Shown: positions 7,009-16,756, numbered from the stretch's first letter. The stretch is DNA of 64,000 bases from Dorea sp. 5-2 (GCF_000403455.2 NZ_KE159770.1:200533-264532); one strand, 5' to 3'. Numbers and translations: made by a program. The notes: generated by a model not told the origin, from the sequence alone.

Positions 7009-8459
7009 TTGACATTGCTTCTATATTACAATCAAATGAGCATGTTAATATCGAAGTGAAAGCTGCGGGCAAAGGGATACCGAACAGTATCTGGGAAACA
7101 TACTCTTCATTTGCAAATACCTTTGGCGGCGCCATCATTCTCGGTATTGAAGAAAATAAAGACACAAAGGAATTTATTCCAAAAGGAATCCATAATCCCC
7201 AGCAGATGCTCTCTGATATCTGGAATATGTTAAACAACCATCAGAAAATCAATAATAATATTTTGCTTGAACACCATGTATACAGCGCCCGGTATGGGGA
7301 TATGGACTTCATCGTCATCGAGGTTCCCCGTGCAGATCGAAGGGACAAACCTGTATATATCGGCCAGGACATGTTCAAAGGAACGTTCAAGAGGAACCAC
7401 GAGGGGGACTACCACTGTTCTGCCGAGGAAGTAAAAGCTATGCTTCGCGATCAGGCAGATACGCCACAGGATGCGCTGCTCCTGGAAAACCTCCTGATAA
7501 ATGATTTGAATCAGGAATCGGTTCACCGCTACCGGATCATGTTTAATAATCTGAAACCGGATCATGTATGGGGAAAACTCGCAGACGATGAATTCCTTAT
7601 TAAAATTGGCGCAGCCAAAAAAAGCCGGGAGGACGGGAAAATCCATCCCACACTCGGCGGGCTTATATTTTTCGGTGATTTTATAACCATCACGGAAGAA
7701 CTGCCAAACTATTTCCTGGATTACAGGGAACGGCTTTCAAATGAAACACGCTGGTCTGACCGCGTCTGCTCTGGCGATGGAAATTGGAGCGGCAATATAT
7801 TTGACTTCTATTTCAAAATCATTGACCGTCTGACTGCTGATGTAAAGACGCCATTTAAACTGGATTCTAATATGCAGCGTATAGACGACACCCCGATACA
7901 CCGGTCACTCAGGGAGTGTCTGGCCAATGCCCTTATCCATGCCAGCTACTATGGCCGTCGCGGGATTGTTATTGACAAAGAATTCCGTAAGATTACGATT
8001 TCAAATCCGGGAACTTTCCGCATCAGTATTGACGAGGCTATTGCCGGAGGTATCAGTGATGCGAGAAACGGCAGAATATTTAATATGTTTTCGCTTATAA
8101 AGGTAGGCGAACACTCTGGACAGGGCCTGTGCGATGTATATAATAACTGGGAAATAAACGGCTTTAAAAAACCAGAATTGCAGGAAACAACCGCTCCTGA
8201 CCGTATTACACTCACACTTGAGATAGAAATTGACAGTAATCGTGAGAGCAATGACAGTAATGATGACAGTAATCTGACAGAAAATGAAGCAAGAGTAATC
8301 ACAGTTCTTCGCAAAAACAGTAGCCTCAATGCAACACAGGTTGCAGCAGAAACAGGGCTTTCTGTATCTACTGTCAATAGAGTATACAAAAGCTTAAAAA
8401 ATAAAAACTATATTGCCCGTGAAAGCCTGACTCGCGGCAAATGGATCATTCTGAAATAA
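7005..8459 (+). CDS. AlbA_2 (Schlafen-like) / GHKL ATP-binding / winged-helix protein
   Basis: 484 residues. The N-terminus (NVNIEVKAAGKGIPNSIWETYSSFANTFGGAIILGIEE, residues 11-48) is a Schlafen-AlbA_2 domain, a putative nucleic-acid-binding fold. Residues ~295-400 contain the GHKL-type pattern of the 'putative ATP-dependent DNA helicase recG C-terminal' family (LRECLANALIHASYYGRRGIVI, ITISNPGTF, GEHSGQGLCDVYN). Residues ~425-484 are a winged helix (LNATQVAAETGLSVSTVNRVYKSL). TTG at 7005 is chosen as start because GGAGG lies 9 nt upstream and no ATG is available. The family is often encoded in mobile or variable regions and is regarded as regulatory. The target is unknown. Confidence 0.8.
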   Translation: MIDIASILQSNEHVNIEVKAAGKGIPNSIWETYSSFANTFGGAIILGIEENKDTKEFIPKGIHNPQQMLSDIWNMLNNHQKINNNILLEHHVYSARYGDMDFIVIEVPRADRRDKPVYIGQDMFKGTFKRNHEGDYHCSAEEVKAMLRDQADTPQDALLLENLLINDLNQESVHRYRIMFNNLKPDHVWGKLADDEFLIKIGAAKKSREDGKIHPTLGGLIFFGDFITITEELPNYFLDYRERLSNETRWSDRVCSGDGNWSGNIFDFYFKIIDRLTADVKTPFKLDSNMQRIDDTPIHRSLRECLANALIHASYYGRRGIVIDKEFRKITISNPGTFRISIDEAIAGGISDARNGRIFNMFSLIKVGEHSGQGLCDVYNNWEINGFKKPELQETTAPDRITLTLEIEIDSNRESNDSNDDSNLTENEARVITVLRKNSSLNATQVAAETGLSVSTVNRVYKSLKNKNYIARESLTRGKWIILK

Positions 8460-8475
8460 GATGATGATGATAATA

Positions 8476-8622
8476 TGCCAAGACAGTTCAAAAACAACAA
8501 GACTGATTATCATAAATGCCGCCACACACTGCGACTCAGCATCAAAGGCACCGATATTCAGATCAAAATGTTTGACGATCGGATTGTTGTAGAAAGCCCT
8601 GGGAATATCTGCAATATTTCAT
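8476..8622 (+). pseudogene. Fragment of a second AlbA/ATPase-type gene
   Basis: A short frame reads TLRLSIKGTDIQIKMFDDRIVVESPGN, the ATP-binding-domain strand pair found in the same family as the intact gene just upstream (compare ITISNPG). It is cut at SPGN by a transposase fragment. It begins within 20 nt of the intact gene's stop, so it could be the remnant of a tandem paralogue. Confidence 0.5.
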
Positions 8623-8881
8623 AGGGCTTCCGGGTTATCAGGAAGAACCACCGTTTGATGCAAGTACCCTTGTCCTTTTCCGGAAACGTTTGTCTCCTGA
8701 ACTCATTATGGAAGCCAATGACTATATTTTGAATCAGGATGATGATAAGAAGGATCCTCCGTCAGAGGATTCTTCTGAAAAGAGGGATTATGAAAAGGAC
8801 CAGGAAGATGCAGGCAATGAGGGGACATCAGTCTCCTTGCCGCAGTATGCGCCGCGATATACAGATAGCCAAGCCCGTTGA
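8603..8881 (+). pseudogene. IS5/IS1182-like transposase fragment (DUF772 region)
   Basis: The frame beginning EYLQYFIGLPGYQEEPPFDA and continuing STLVLFRKRLSPELIMEAND matches the N-terminal DUF772 region of IS5/IS1182-like transposases, followed by the hydrophilic linker (DDDKKDPPSEDSSEKRDYEKD) and GNEGT, where the catalytic domain should begin with an Asp-containing strand. The sequence then passes directly into a remnant of an oppositely oriented transporter gene. Both ends are missing. Confidence 0.6.
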
Positions 8882-9148
8882 TCCCTGACTGGAGAATCAC
8901 GCTTCCCGCCGAGATCAGACAACTCATAACTCCCATGGACAAGCCCTGCTCTGTCATCTCCTTATAAAGCGAGGGATTCCCCTTAAAATTCTCTCTTTCC
9001 GGTATCAGCATCGGCGCCGCCTTTGCTATGTAGATCAAGGCAGCATCGGCAAAAAGATCTTTCCATTCAAAAAGTCTGTTCCCGGCGCGCGGCTTTCTGT
9101 TTTCAATATGATTGCTTTTTGTGCCATTGACGCGTATCCTTCTTTCAT
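8822..9148 (-). pseudogene. MATE-family efflux transporter remnant
   Basis: Starts at an ATG overlapping the LacI stop (TGATG). The N-terminal stretch (RAPGTDFLNGKIFLPML) fits the MATE pattern before the first membrane helix. After a deletion and frame change the sequence reads AAPMLIPERENFKGNPSLYKE and GLSMGVMSCLISAGSVILQ and then INGLGYLYIAAHTAARRL, the mid-protein MATE signature. The C-terminal half is replaced by the transposase fragment. Only about 110 of ~450 residues remain. The overlap with lacI suggests the two once formed an operon. Confidence 0.65.
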
Positions 9149-10173
9149 CAGACGTTATACTTCGTCTTAATATTGATATCCGTATACTGGAATTCTTCTT
9201 CTACCTTCTTCCCCTTTTGCAGAAGATCCGCCAGGATCAGCGGCGGCTGATACCCCTGTACATAAGCCTCCTGATCAATGAGGAAGTCCGCCACATCATC
9301 TGCAAGCGCATTCCGGTTATTCGGCGTCAAGTCATAGATCACGGTAAATGGACGCCTCTCAAGTTTCAGCTTCTCATAGGCTCTTGCGATCCCTTCCTGC
9401 CCTCCTGATGCCGCAAAGATCCCGTTGATCCCCGGCACATTCAGAAGTGTATTCACAACGATCCGCTCCACCTCATCTCGATCGTCAAAGCTCCCCTGTA
9501 CGCCCGCAAGTTCAAGATCCGGAAAGGAATTCTTAAGTTCCTCCACGAAGCCGTCCACCCTTTCATTATTCACATGATTGCTGAAAAATCCCGTGATCAC
9601 AAGGATCTTCCCTGTCCCTCCGGTCAGCATCCCCAGAAGCCCCGCCGCAGTACGTCCGCTCTTACGGTTATCCATCCCCACATAACAGCTCCGCTTCGTC
9701 CCCACGATATCTGAATTAAAGGTCACGACCGGTATCTTCTTTTCCTCGATCAGCCAGTTCAGCTTCATGCGGATACTCTCACAGTCTACCGGCATCACCG
9801 CCAAGCCATGGATCCCCTCCCGCACCAAAGCATCTATGGCGTCAAGCTGTTCCTCTTCATCTACGGAAAGTCCCTCTCTTACCAGGAGCGCAATCCCTTT
9901 CTCCGCAAGTTCCTCCGCCGCCTGCCTGATTCCTCGGTTCACTTCCAGCATAAAAGAAGATCTGGCAAGCTGCGTGACGACTCCGATCCTTAACTTCCCT
10001 TTTGAAGAAATAGATCTCTTCCTGTTCTTAGGCGCGTATCCCATCTCTTCTGCTATCTGCCTGATCTGATCCGCCACCTCGGGATTGATCCGCCCGCGGT
10101 TATTTAACGCTCTGTCTACGGTTCCCCTCGATACGCCCGCCTTATCTGCAATCTGCTGTATTGTTACTGCCAT
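9148..10173 (-). CDS. LacI-family transcriptional regulator
   Basis: 341 residues. The N-terminal LacI helix-turn-helix reads TIQQIADKAGVSRGTVDRALNNRGRINPEV (residues 4-33) with a hinge to about residue 60. The rest is a periplasmic-binding-protein-like sugar sensor of the ribose-binding type (LRIGVVTQLARSSFMLEVNRGI; VPVVTFNSDIVGTKRSCYVGMDN; IFAASGGQEGIARA). The length is normal. The ligand cannot be told from sequence. The gene it preceded, a MATE exporter, is destroyed, so the present target may be elsewhere or only its own promoter. Confidence 0.88.
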   Translation of the reverse strand: MAVTIQQIADKAGVSRGTVDRALNNRGRINPEVADQIRQIAEEMGYAPKNRKRSISSKGKLRIGVVTQLARSSFMLEVNRGIRQAAEELAEKGIALLVREGLSVDEEEQLDAIDALVREGIHGLAVMPVDCESIRMKLNWLIEEKKIPVVTFNSDIVGTKRSCYVGMDNRKSGRTAAGLLGMLTGGTGKILVITGFFSNHVNNERVDGFVEELKNSFPDLELAGVQGSFDDRDEVERIVVNTLLNVPGINGIFAASGGQEGIARAYEKLKLERRPFTVIYDLTPNNRNALADDVADFLIDQEAYVQGYQPPLILADLLQKGKKVEEEFQYTDINIKTKYNV

Positions 10174-10240
10174 GGTAGTTCTCCTCTTTTACTTTCTGTC
10201 TGTCCTGATAAAATATTAACCTTATCGTATCATAAAAGAT

Positions 10241-10268
10241 AAAAGCACGCAAGGTTCTGCGTGCTTTT
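10241..10268. terminator. Terminator-like hairpin between divergent genes
   Basis: AAAAGCACGCA and TGCGTGCTTTT form an 11-bp perfect stem with a 6-nt loop and T/A tracts on both sides, so it can act in either direction. It lies upstream of two divergent genes, where a terminator is not expected. Confidence 0.6.
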
Positions 10269-10381
10269 TATCATATCCTTTCATACCCCAATGGCTCATA
10301 TTAGAAAAAAGACTTGTATAAACCTGAAAAATAGGCTACCTTATAAATAAGATTAGTTCTCGCAATGGAAGGAGTGGATTT

Positions 10382-11965
10382 ATGGGAACCTACTTAAACC
10401 CCGGCAACAGCGGATTTGAAGAAATCAGGGGCAGCTATTATGCCGACAAGTCCGGATTAATCAGCCTGATCAATCAGACCATTGGCACAAAACAAAAGCT
10501 GACCTGTATTAGCAGACCCCGCCGTTTTGGGAAATCTTTTGCGGCGCAGATGTTATGCGCCTATTATGACAAGACCTGTGATTCATCCTCACTATTTGAT
10601 GATCTTGCCATCGCTAGGGATTCACATTATACCAGGCATCTGAACCAATACGACGTCATTTATCTGGATATGACCGGTATAATCGGCGAAGCGCCTCCAA
10701 CAGACATCGTTTCTTACACCAAGAGAAATATCATCCGTGAACTGACAATCCGTTATCCCGAACTGGAAGCAGAAGAAAGCTTCACCTCCACATTGATCAA
10801 TGCCACAGAATTAACCGGAAACCGGTTTATCATGATCATTGACGAATGGGATGCACCCATCCGGGAATTCAAATACAATCGTCAGGTAAGACAGAATTAC
10901 CTGGATTTCCTGCGGATGTTGTTCAAAAACAGCGGGGCTACTTCCCAGATTTTTGCCGCTGCATATATGACAGGGATTCTGCCGATCAAGAAAGACGGCT
11001 CACAATCGGCAATATCCGATTTTAAAGAATTCACAATCCTTGATCCGGGTAAATATGCCAGGTTCACCGGTTTCACAGAGGAAGAAGTCCGCGAAATCTG
11101 CGATATATACCACATGGACTTTAACCAGGCAAAAAACTGGTATGACGGATATTCTTTTGACCGTGTCCATTCCATGTACAATCCTTATTCCGTTATGAGC
11201 GCCATGCAAAGCGGAAAATTCAGATCCTACTGGAAGAAATCGGCCGCAGCAGAGGCTCTTCTGACCTATATAGACATGGATGAGGACGGTCTCCAGGACG
11301 ATGTTATAAAGCTTGTCAGCGGTGAAACGATCGAAGTTGATACAGATGGATTCGAAAATGATCTTGAGACATTTAAAGATAAAGATGATGTCCTGACACT
11401 CCTGATCCATCTTGGGTATCTGACTTACCAGGAAGATGGACAGGGAACAGGAAGCGCCAGGATCCCCAACAATGAGATCCGTACGGAATTCAATAAGATT
11501 CTCCGCCGGGGAAAACATTCAAGCCTCCTTCGCCTGATCCGTGAATCTGACCAATTGCTCTCAAAGACGTTTGCACAGGATGCAGATGCCGTAGCAAAAG
11601 CAATTGCTGCAGTCCATGACTCCAACTATGCCCCACAGTTCTATAATAATGAACAAGCCTTACGGGCAGTTGTAAAATATGCTTACATTACATGTGTAGA
11701 TCAGTATCTTAAGATTGAAGAATTACCTTCCGGCCATGGTTATGCAGATATCGTGTATATCCCTAAAAGGCAGTCTTTTCTGCCGGCCATGGTCATTGAA
11801 TTAAAATGGAATCACACAGCAAACGGAGCCATTGCCCAGATCAGGAACCGGAATTATCCTGCTGTTCTTGAAAATATCAGCAATGAGCTGCTTCTGGTCG
11901 CCATCAATTACGATGCGAAGACAAAATTGCATACATGCATCATTGAAAAACAAGAATTATCATGA
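10382..11965 (+). CDS. AAA-ATPase with C-terminal PD-(D/E)XK nuclease domain
   Basis: 527 residues. The N-terminal two thirds are the AAA-ATPase-like domain of a family common in Bacteroidetes and Clostridia. They show an unusual Walker A (SRPRRFGKSFAAQ, about residues 43-55), a Walker B (FIMIIDEWDAP, about 143-153) and a sensor-like block (FAAAYMTGILPIKKDG). The C-terminus carries a PD-(D/E)XK nuclease signature (GYADIVYIPKRQ, then AMVIELKWN about residues 472-480). An AAGGAG site precedes the ATG. The family is widespread in accessory DNA and its biological role is not firmly known. The gene looks complete, unlike its neighbours. Confidence 0.82.
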   Translation: MGTYLNPGNSGFEEIRGSYYADKSGLISLINQTIGTKQKLTCISRPRRFGKSFAAQMLCAYYDKTCDSSSLFDDLAIARDSHYTRHLNQYDVIYLDMTGIIGEAPPTDIVSYTKRNIIRELTIRYPELEAEESFTSTLINATELTGNRFIMIIDEWDAPIREFKYNRQVRQNYLDFLRMLFKNSGATSQIFAAAYMTGILPIKKDGSQSAISDFKEFTILDPGKYARFTGFTEEEVREICDIYHMDFNQAKNWYDGYSFDRVHSMYNPYSVMSAMQSGKFRSYWKKSAAAEALLTYIDMDEDGLQDDVIKLVSGETIEVDTDGFENDLETFKDKDDVLTLLIHLGYLTYQEDGQGTGSARIPNNEIRTEFNKILRRGKHSSLLRLIRESDQLLSKTFAQDADAVAKAIAAVHDSNYAPQFYNNEQALRAVVKYAYITCVDQYLKIEELPSGHGYADIVYIPKRQSFLPAMVIELKWNHTANGAIAQIRNRNYPAVLENISNELLLVAINYDAKTKLHTCIIEKQELS

Positions 11966-12084
11966 ACATCATTCCCATGCAACCTCAGTTTGCGCATATG
12001 CAAAACAGGGTTGGTAGCTTAATTTTATAAAGCATAGTATAATCCGGATAAATTCACAACACGATCGACAGGAGGTAATATACT

Positions 12085-12639
12085 ATGAGTTTCGGAGATA
12101 ATCTTCGTGCAATCAGGAAACAGAGAAATATCTCACAGGAAGACCTTGCCGGACGGTTAAATGTCAGCCGCCAGGCAATCTCAAAATGGGAACAAAACAG
12201 CGGGTACCCCGAGATGGAGAAGGTGATCCAGCTCGCCAAGATATTAGATATCTCCCTGGATCATCTGGTTCTTGGACAGACAAAAGAAGAAAAAAATGAC
12301 AATCGGGTCTCTGCCCCATCCGGGCGGATCCTGATTAAAAGCCAGGACGGGAAGCAGCTTGCCGGCTGTTATAAGGTACTGTCTGCCCGCATATCCTGCT
12401 TTAAAAAATCTGCCGGTATGATGCCTCAATATGCACTTTACGGGGTAGATTCACACTCTGTCTGGGGAGAATCGAAAATATTCCTTGGCTACTACAGCGA
12501 TGCTGACAGCGTCCGGGAAGAGATCGATCAGATTCTTCGTGCGATTGAAGACGGCGTTGTCTCTTATGAGCTAAAATATGCCGTCCCGGAACCCAAATTC
12601 TCCCTTGGCAGGGAACTTAAGAATCTTCTTAAGATTTAA
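12085..12639 (+). CDS. XRE-family transcriptional regulator
   Basis: 184 residues with a classical Cro/CI helix-turn-helix at residues 4-60 (LRAIRKQRNISQEDLAGRLNVSRQAISKWEQ) and a C-terminal domain of ~100 residues that I do not recognise. AGGAGG lies 9 nt before the ATG. Such proteins usually regulate a neighbouring membrane or stress gene. Downstream on the same strand only a truncated effector-binding-domain remnant is left, so the original target may be lost. Confidence 0.85.
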   Translation: MSFGDNLRAIRKQRNISQEDLAGRLNVSRQAISKWEQNSGYPEMEKVIQLAKILDISLDHLVLGQTKEEKNDNRVSAPSGRILIKSQDGKQLAGCYKVLSARISCFKKSAGMMPQYALYGVDSHSVWGESKIFLGYYSDADSVREEIDQILRAIEDGVVSYELKYAVPEPKFSLGRELKNLLKI

Positions 12640-12901
12640 CCAATCCGGTGAATTTGATGACCACGCCAAGTCTTCTCACTGGTCCAGTAATATTACGGTC
12701 ACCTCTCTCGCAATGAACTTCGAATATCTGATCGCAGACGTGTACCATCCCGCCCCAGACATCCCGGAAGGACTTGAAACCCGGACGGTTCCTGCATTTA
12801 CCTGGGCAGTCTTCCCGTGCAGGGGAGCGCTGCCAGATTCCATGCAGGATATTAATGTCAAGATCTTCTCCGAATGGCTTCCTGCCCTGAAGGATTATTG
12901 A
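12632..12901 (+). pseudogene. GyrI-like effector-binding domain remnant
   Basis: The frame reads FEYLIADVYHPAPDIPEGLE and TRTVPAFTWAVFPCRGALPD and then INVKIFSEWLPALKDY, a typical stretch of the GyrI-like small-molecule-binding domain found at the C-terminus of AraC-type regulators. It lacks the DNA-binding N-terminus and stops where the tail of the opposite-strand permease gene begins. Confidence 0.6.
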
Positions 12902-12906
12902 TCTGG

Positions 12907-14626
12907 TCAGAACTCCCAATATCCGATCCGCAAGGTCAGGCTCTGCCGCTCCATATACCGGTACACCAGAAGCGGAGCGCCCATACAGGTAACGCTAAGC
13001 GCCGCCAGGATCACAAGCATCGTATCCCATGGATAGCAGAATCTGAAATATGCGATTCTGCTGTCCATATATAGGTGGAGCAGTCGCATGATCCCGCTCC
13101 CCGCCGTAAGCACAAGAGCCACGATAATTCCACAATAGATGCCGCCCTCCGCAGTCAGCATACGCTTCATCTGCCTCCCGGTCATTCCTACACTCTCCAT
13201 CACAGCCAGTTCCTTCTGCCTTGTAAACATTCCGGTAACCGACACATTCAGATAATTCAAAAGTCCCATCAGAATCAGTATCAGGCTAAGCGCCCCCATG
13301 ATAATCCTGTTGGTTCGGATGTAGCTCTGTGCATCCGCAAGATCATCTGATTTACAGTTTACATACATCACTTCCTGCCCATTCTTGCGATTTCCTTCCT
13401 GGATGATCTGATGAATCTCCGATTTCGCAGACGGTTCCATACCCGCTTCCACGTCAAAATCTATCCCAAAAGTCTTCTCATCCGTCCCAAGCTGCGAAAA
13501 ACCTTCCTCACTGACCAAAAAATACCAGATCCCCGGTCCGAACCAGGTCTGCTTAAGCTTCGGAAACTCCTTCGCCTTTACATCCAAATACCCGCATACT
13601 TTCAGATCGGCCGCTTCGCCATATAATGCATCTTCTGTCTCCTGTCCGGACGAAAGACGCCAGAATGTACCCACCGAACCAATCCTGCTGTCTGCATCTT
13701 CTTGCAGGGACGGCGAAAGTTCATGATGATGAATCAACAGTGTTCCCGTTCCGTCCCGCAGACTCTCCATATCCGCATCCAGATTATTTCTGGCAACGTA
13801 TTCTTCCAGTGTCCGGATATAGGACTCATCCACAATCTGCACCGTTGCGATATCCGGTGCCTGCGGCTGTTCTATTTTCTCCTGTCCCTGCTCTCCTTCC
13901 TGTATTTCCTGCTGTGTAGCCTCCCCTTCCTGTCTCACTCTCTGCTTGGGTTTTGCTTCATCTACACCTTCATCCGGCTCTGCTGCATCCATGAGCGGTT
14001 CCCACGCCTGATCTTCTGTATCCAGCGCCAGGTACGCGCCCCGGACAACCCTGACACTTTCCGAGTCAATTCCCCTGACAAGCAGGAGCTTTTCCTTGAT
14101 CTCTTCACTGATCAGCGCATAATCATCCCGATAATATGCCGCGTCACCCGTCAGGATAAGGGAGTGGCCGCCGATGCTAAAATCGCTTTTCTTCATGATA
14201 GAATTGGTATAATCCGTACCCCTCGAAAGAACTACGGACCCAAGCGCGGTCGTAACGCCATGCAGCCACATCCAACGCCTCAAGCCCGGAGACATACTGC
14301 CCGCCTGCATACGCTTCCCCGGCATTCTTCATCCTTCCCACATCACTGATATAGTCAAGCTCACCAATGGCTTCATACTGTTCCATGGTTCCTCGTTCCA
14401 GATATGTCGTCGCAGCAGTTCCCGATCCTCTGACTGTCTGCAGATATTCTGCGTCAATCTTCCCAAGGGCAATACTGAATACTGCGCACAGCACGACGAT
14501 ACTCAAAGCCGCCGTCCCCGCAAGAATCACGCTTCTTCCCCTGTGGCGCCGAATGCTTTCCCTTACAAGAAGCCTCACTGCCTCTTTATTATTATTCGGG
14601 ATGTTTCTCTTAAACAATCTCATCAA
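12907..14626 (-). pseudogene. ABC transporter permease (FtsX-like), frameshifted
   Basis: The N-terminal part (MMRLFKRNIPNNNKEAVRLL, one membrane helix at ~35-55) is open to about 14230, then the frame changes. The rest of the protein continues in another frame from about 14290 to the stop at 12907, with a large extracytoplasmic segment and three C-terminal helices of the FtsX type (TNRIIMGALSLILILMGLLNYLNV; KELAVMESVGMTGRQMKRML). Part of the extracytoplasmic domain seems to be missing at the break, since homologues are longer. A Gln/Glu-rich stretch near 13900-13980 looks like a linker. The start overlaps the ATPase stop (ATGA). Together they resemble antimicrobial-peptide or bacitracin-type export and sensing modules. 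Confidence 0.75.
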
Positions 14627-15294
14627 CCTCCCTCCCGTATCCTGCCGTCTTCCATCGGAAGAATCCGATCCGCCATCTGTGCCATCTCTTCATCGTGGGT
14701 TACCGTGATCACCGTCTGGTTAAACTGCCAGACACAGGTCTTTAGAAGGCTTGCCACCTCCATACTGGACCTGGAATCCAGATTTCCGGTAGGTTCGTCG
14801 GCAAGGATAATGGCAGGCCGCATACACAGCGCCCTTGCGATCGCCGCCCGCTGCTGCTGTCCGCCTGATAAGGCTGCCGGCATCTGTTCAAGCTTTTCCC
14901 TGATCTTAAGCAGGCTGACGATACGCTCCAGGAATTCCTCATCCGGACACTGCCCGTCCAGACGCAGGGGCAGAACAATATTCTCGTACACATTCAGAAC
15001 CGGCACCAGATTGAACTGCTGAAATACAAACCCTACATTGCGCCTGCGAAATATCGTCTTCGCTTCCCGATTCATCCCCTGAAACCGCTGTCCCCGTATA
15101 TAGATCTTCCCCTCCGTCGGTTCATCTAAGCCTCCGAGCATATTCAGAAGCGTCGTCTTCCCGCTCCCCGAACTACCCACAACCGCGATGAATTCCCCTT
15201 CATTGACAGACAAGTCCACGCCGTCCAGCGCCCTTACCTCATAATCACCGTTGCCAAAATATTTTTTCAGCCCGCACGTCTTTACAATCTCCAT
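14623..15294 (-). CDS. ABC transporter ATP-binding protein (MacB/LolD type)
   Basis: 223 residues, complete. Walker A GSSGSGKTT (about residues 39-47), Q-loop FVFQQFNLVP, signature LSGGQQQR, Walker B ILADEPTGNLD and the switch His in VTHDEEMA are all present. This subfamily pairs with FtsX-like permeases. It is the only undamaged gene of a regulator-kinase-ATPase-permease cluster, so it is probably functionless unless it serves a permease encoded elsewhere. Confidence 0.9.
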   Translation of the reverse strand: MEIVKTCGLKKYFGNGDYEVRALDGVDLSVNEGEFIAVVGSSGSGKTTLLNMLGGLDEPTEGKIYIRGQRFQGMNREAKTIFRRRNVGFVFQQFNLVPVLNVYENIVLPLRLDGQCPDEEFLERIVSLLKIREKLEQMPAALSGGQQQRAAIARALCMRPAIILADEPTGNLDSRSSMEVASLLKTCVWQFNQTVITVTHDEEMAQMADRILPMEDGRIREGG

Positions 15295-15349
15295 ATACTT
15301 CCTCCATTCCTGTAAAATGTATTGTAATAAAGTATAAAGAAAAAATCTA

Positions 15350-16116
15350 TCAATCTTCTATCAAACTGAAATAAATTTCAGCCAGTGTCCCATCCTTTTT
15401 TCGTTTCAGCCGCACGAATCCCTGATGCAGCAAGACGATCTCCCGCGTCAGATACAGACCGATCCCGAAGCCTTCCTTCTTCGCCGCACTCTTCCCCCTG
15501 TAAAATCGCTGAAACACCTTCGCCTCATCCTCCGGCTCAATTCCGATCCCATAATCCCGCACCCAGATACGGACAAACATCTCATTTGCCTCAGCTCCAA
15601 TCTGAATGCTTCCTTCGCTGTCACTGTATTTCACCGCATTATCCAGAAGATTATACACCGCTTCCGAAATCCAGTTCGCGTCATGCCGGTATCCGATCCG
15701 CTCCGGGAAACAGGGGCAGATGTCAATCCCTTTCTTCTGCGCTTTTTCTTCCGCCTGCATGAGGGCACCGCGAAGCGTAGGAAGCAGATCTTCCTCTCCG
15801 AGCGCTTTGCCGCCTCCAGATACTGCGCGCGCCTGCCACCGTCCTGCTCGTCCCTTAAAAAATCCAGATACGTCTCGATATTGGTAAGCGGCGTGCGAAG
15901 CTGATGAGCAATCTCTGTAATCAGCTTCTTGATGGAGTCCCTGTCATGCTCAATCCTGGTATGGTATCCCCTGGTCATATTCTGGAGTCTTAACAGCTGA
16001 TGGCAGATCTTGAATGACAGTTCTTCCTGATCAGCGCCAGGTCTGCCTCCGTCTATGTCCCTGTCAATATCCTCCGTTTTGCCTCGAACCGGCATCCTTC
16101 GGCTTTCTCTTATCAT
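15350..16116 (-). pseudogene. Sensor histidine kinase with internal deletion and frameshift
   Basis: The first frame (from 16116) contains the dimerisation/phosphoacceptor motif KLITEIAHQLRTPLTNIETY, then leaves homology at KRSERK near 15800. The second frame resumes at EEDLLPTLRGALMQAEEK and carries the ATPase domain with N-box (VYNLLDNAVKYSD), G1 (VRDYGIGIEPED) and G2 (GFGIGLYLTREIV). Roughly 25-30 residues are missing at the join. The N-terminal sensor and membrane helices are also absent: the frame starts only ~70 residues before the His. The kinase cannot be made as one protein. Confidence 0.75.
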
Positions 16117-16119
16117 TCC

Positions 16120-16692
16120 TCACTCGCCAAATTGATATCCTTGTCCGAATATATTCTTAATAAATGTTGGATGAGACGCATCCGCTTCGATCTTCCTGCG
16201 CAGCCTGTTGACCACGACACTGACCGCATTCTCCCCTACAAATATTCCGTCCACATCCCAGACATGCTCTAAGATCTGATCCTTTGTAAGAATCTGCCCC
16301 TTATTCTTCGCCAGAAATTCCAGAAGCCGGTACTCCTTAGGCGTCAGCGCCACTGGCTTCCCCCCTAAAGTCACCTTCTTCTGGGCGAAGCAGATCTTCA
16401 ACCCCAGATACAGGAATTCCTCCCTGTGTTCCCTGCACCTGTAAAGAACCGCCTGCACTCTTTTTATCAGCACGCTTATGGGAAATTATTCCCGAATCAT
16501 ACGGCACAGGCTGATTCCGTCTCCGTCCGGAAGATTGATGTCAATGAGAATCAGATCCGGCGGATCCTCCCGGAACCTTAACCCCTCCCGGCAAGTGTAT
16601 GCTGACAGCGTTCGATACCCCTCCCGTTTTAGTGCGATTACAAGCGCCTGGTTAAGAAGCTCATCATCTTCAATGATCCCTATTGTCTCCAT
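16120..16692 (-). pseudogene. OmpR-family response regulator with receiver-domain deletion
   Basis: METIGIIEDDELLNQALVIA to CRMIRE is the first half of a receiver domain, with the acidic pair and the phosphoacceptor in LILIDINLPDGDG. A TAA (16486-16488) lies exactly at a deletion join. In the same frame, FPISVLIKRVQAVL picks up the last receiver helix, followed by a complete winged-helix DNA-binding domain (PKEYRLLEFLAKNKGQILTK; VVVNRLRRKIE). About 45 residues are missing, including the conserved Lys strand. The start is ATG at 16692. Confidence 0.8.
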
Positions 16693-16756
16693 AACATATC
16701 TCCTTTGCGTATGAACAGACTCAAACCTCCGATCTTTGCTCGTGTACCTCTCTTCG

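Noticed and set aside
14742-14993. Second minus-strand frame inside the ABC ATPase
   Set aside because: The ATPase frame contains every catalytic motif; the alternative is a shadow.
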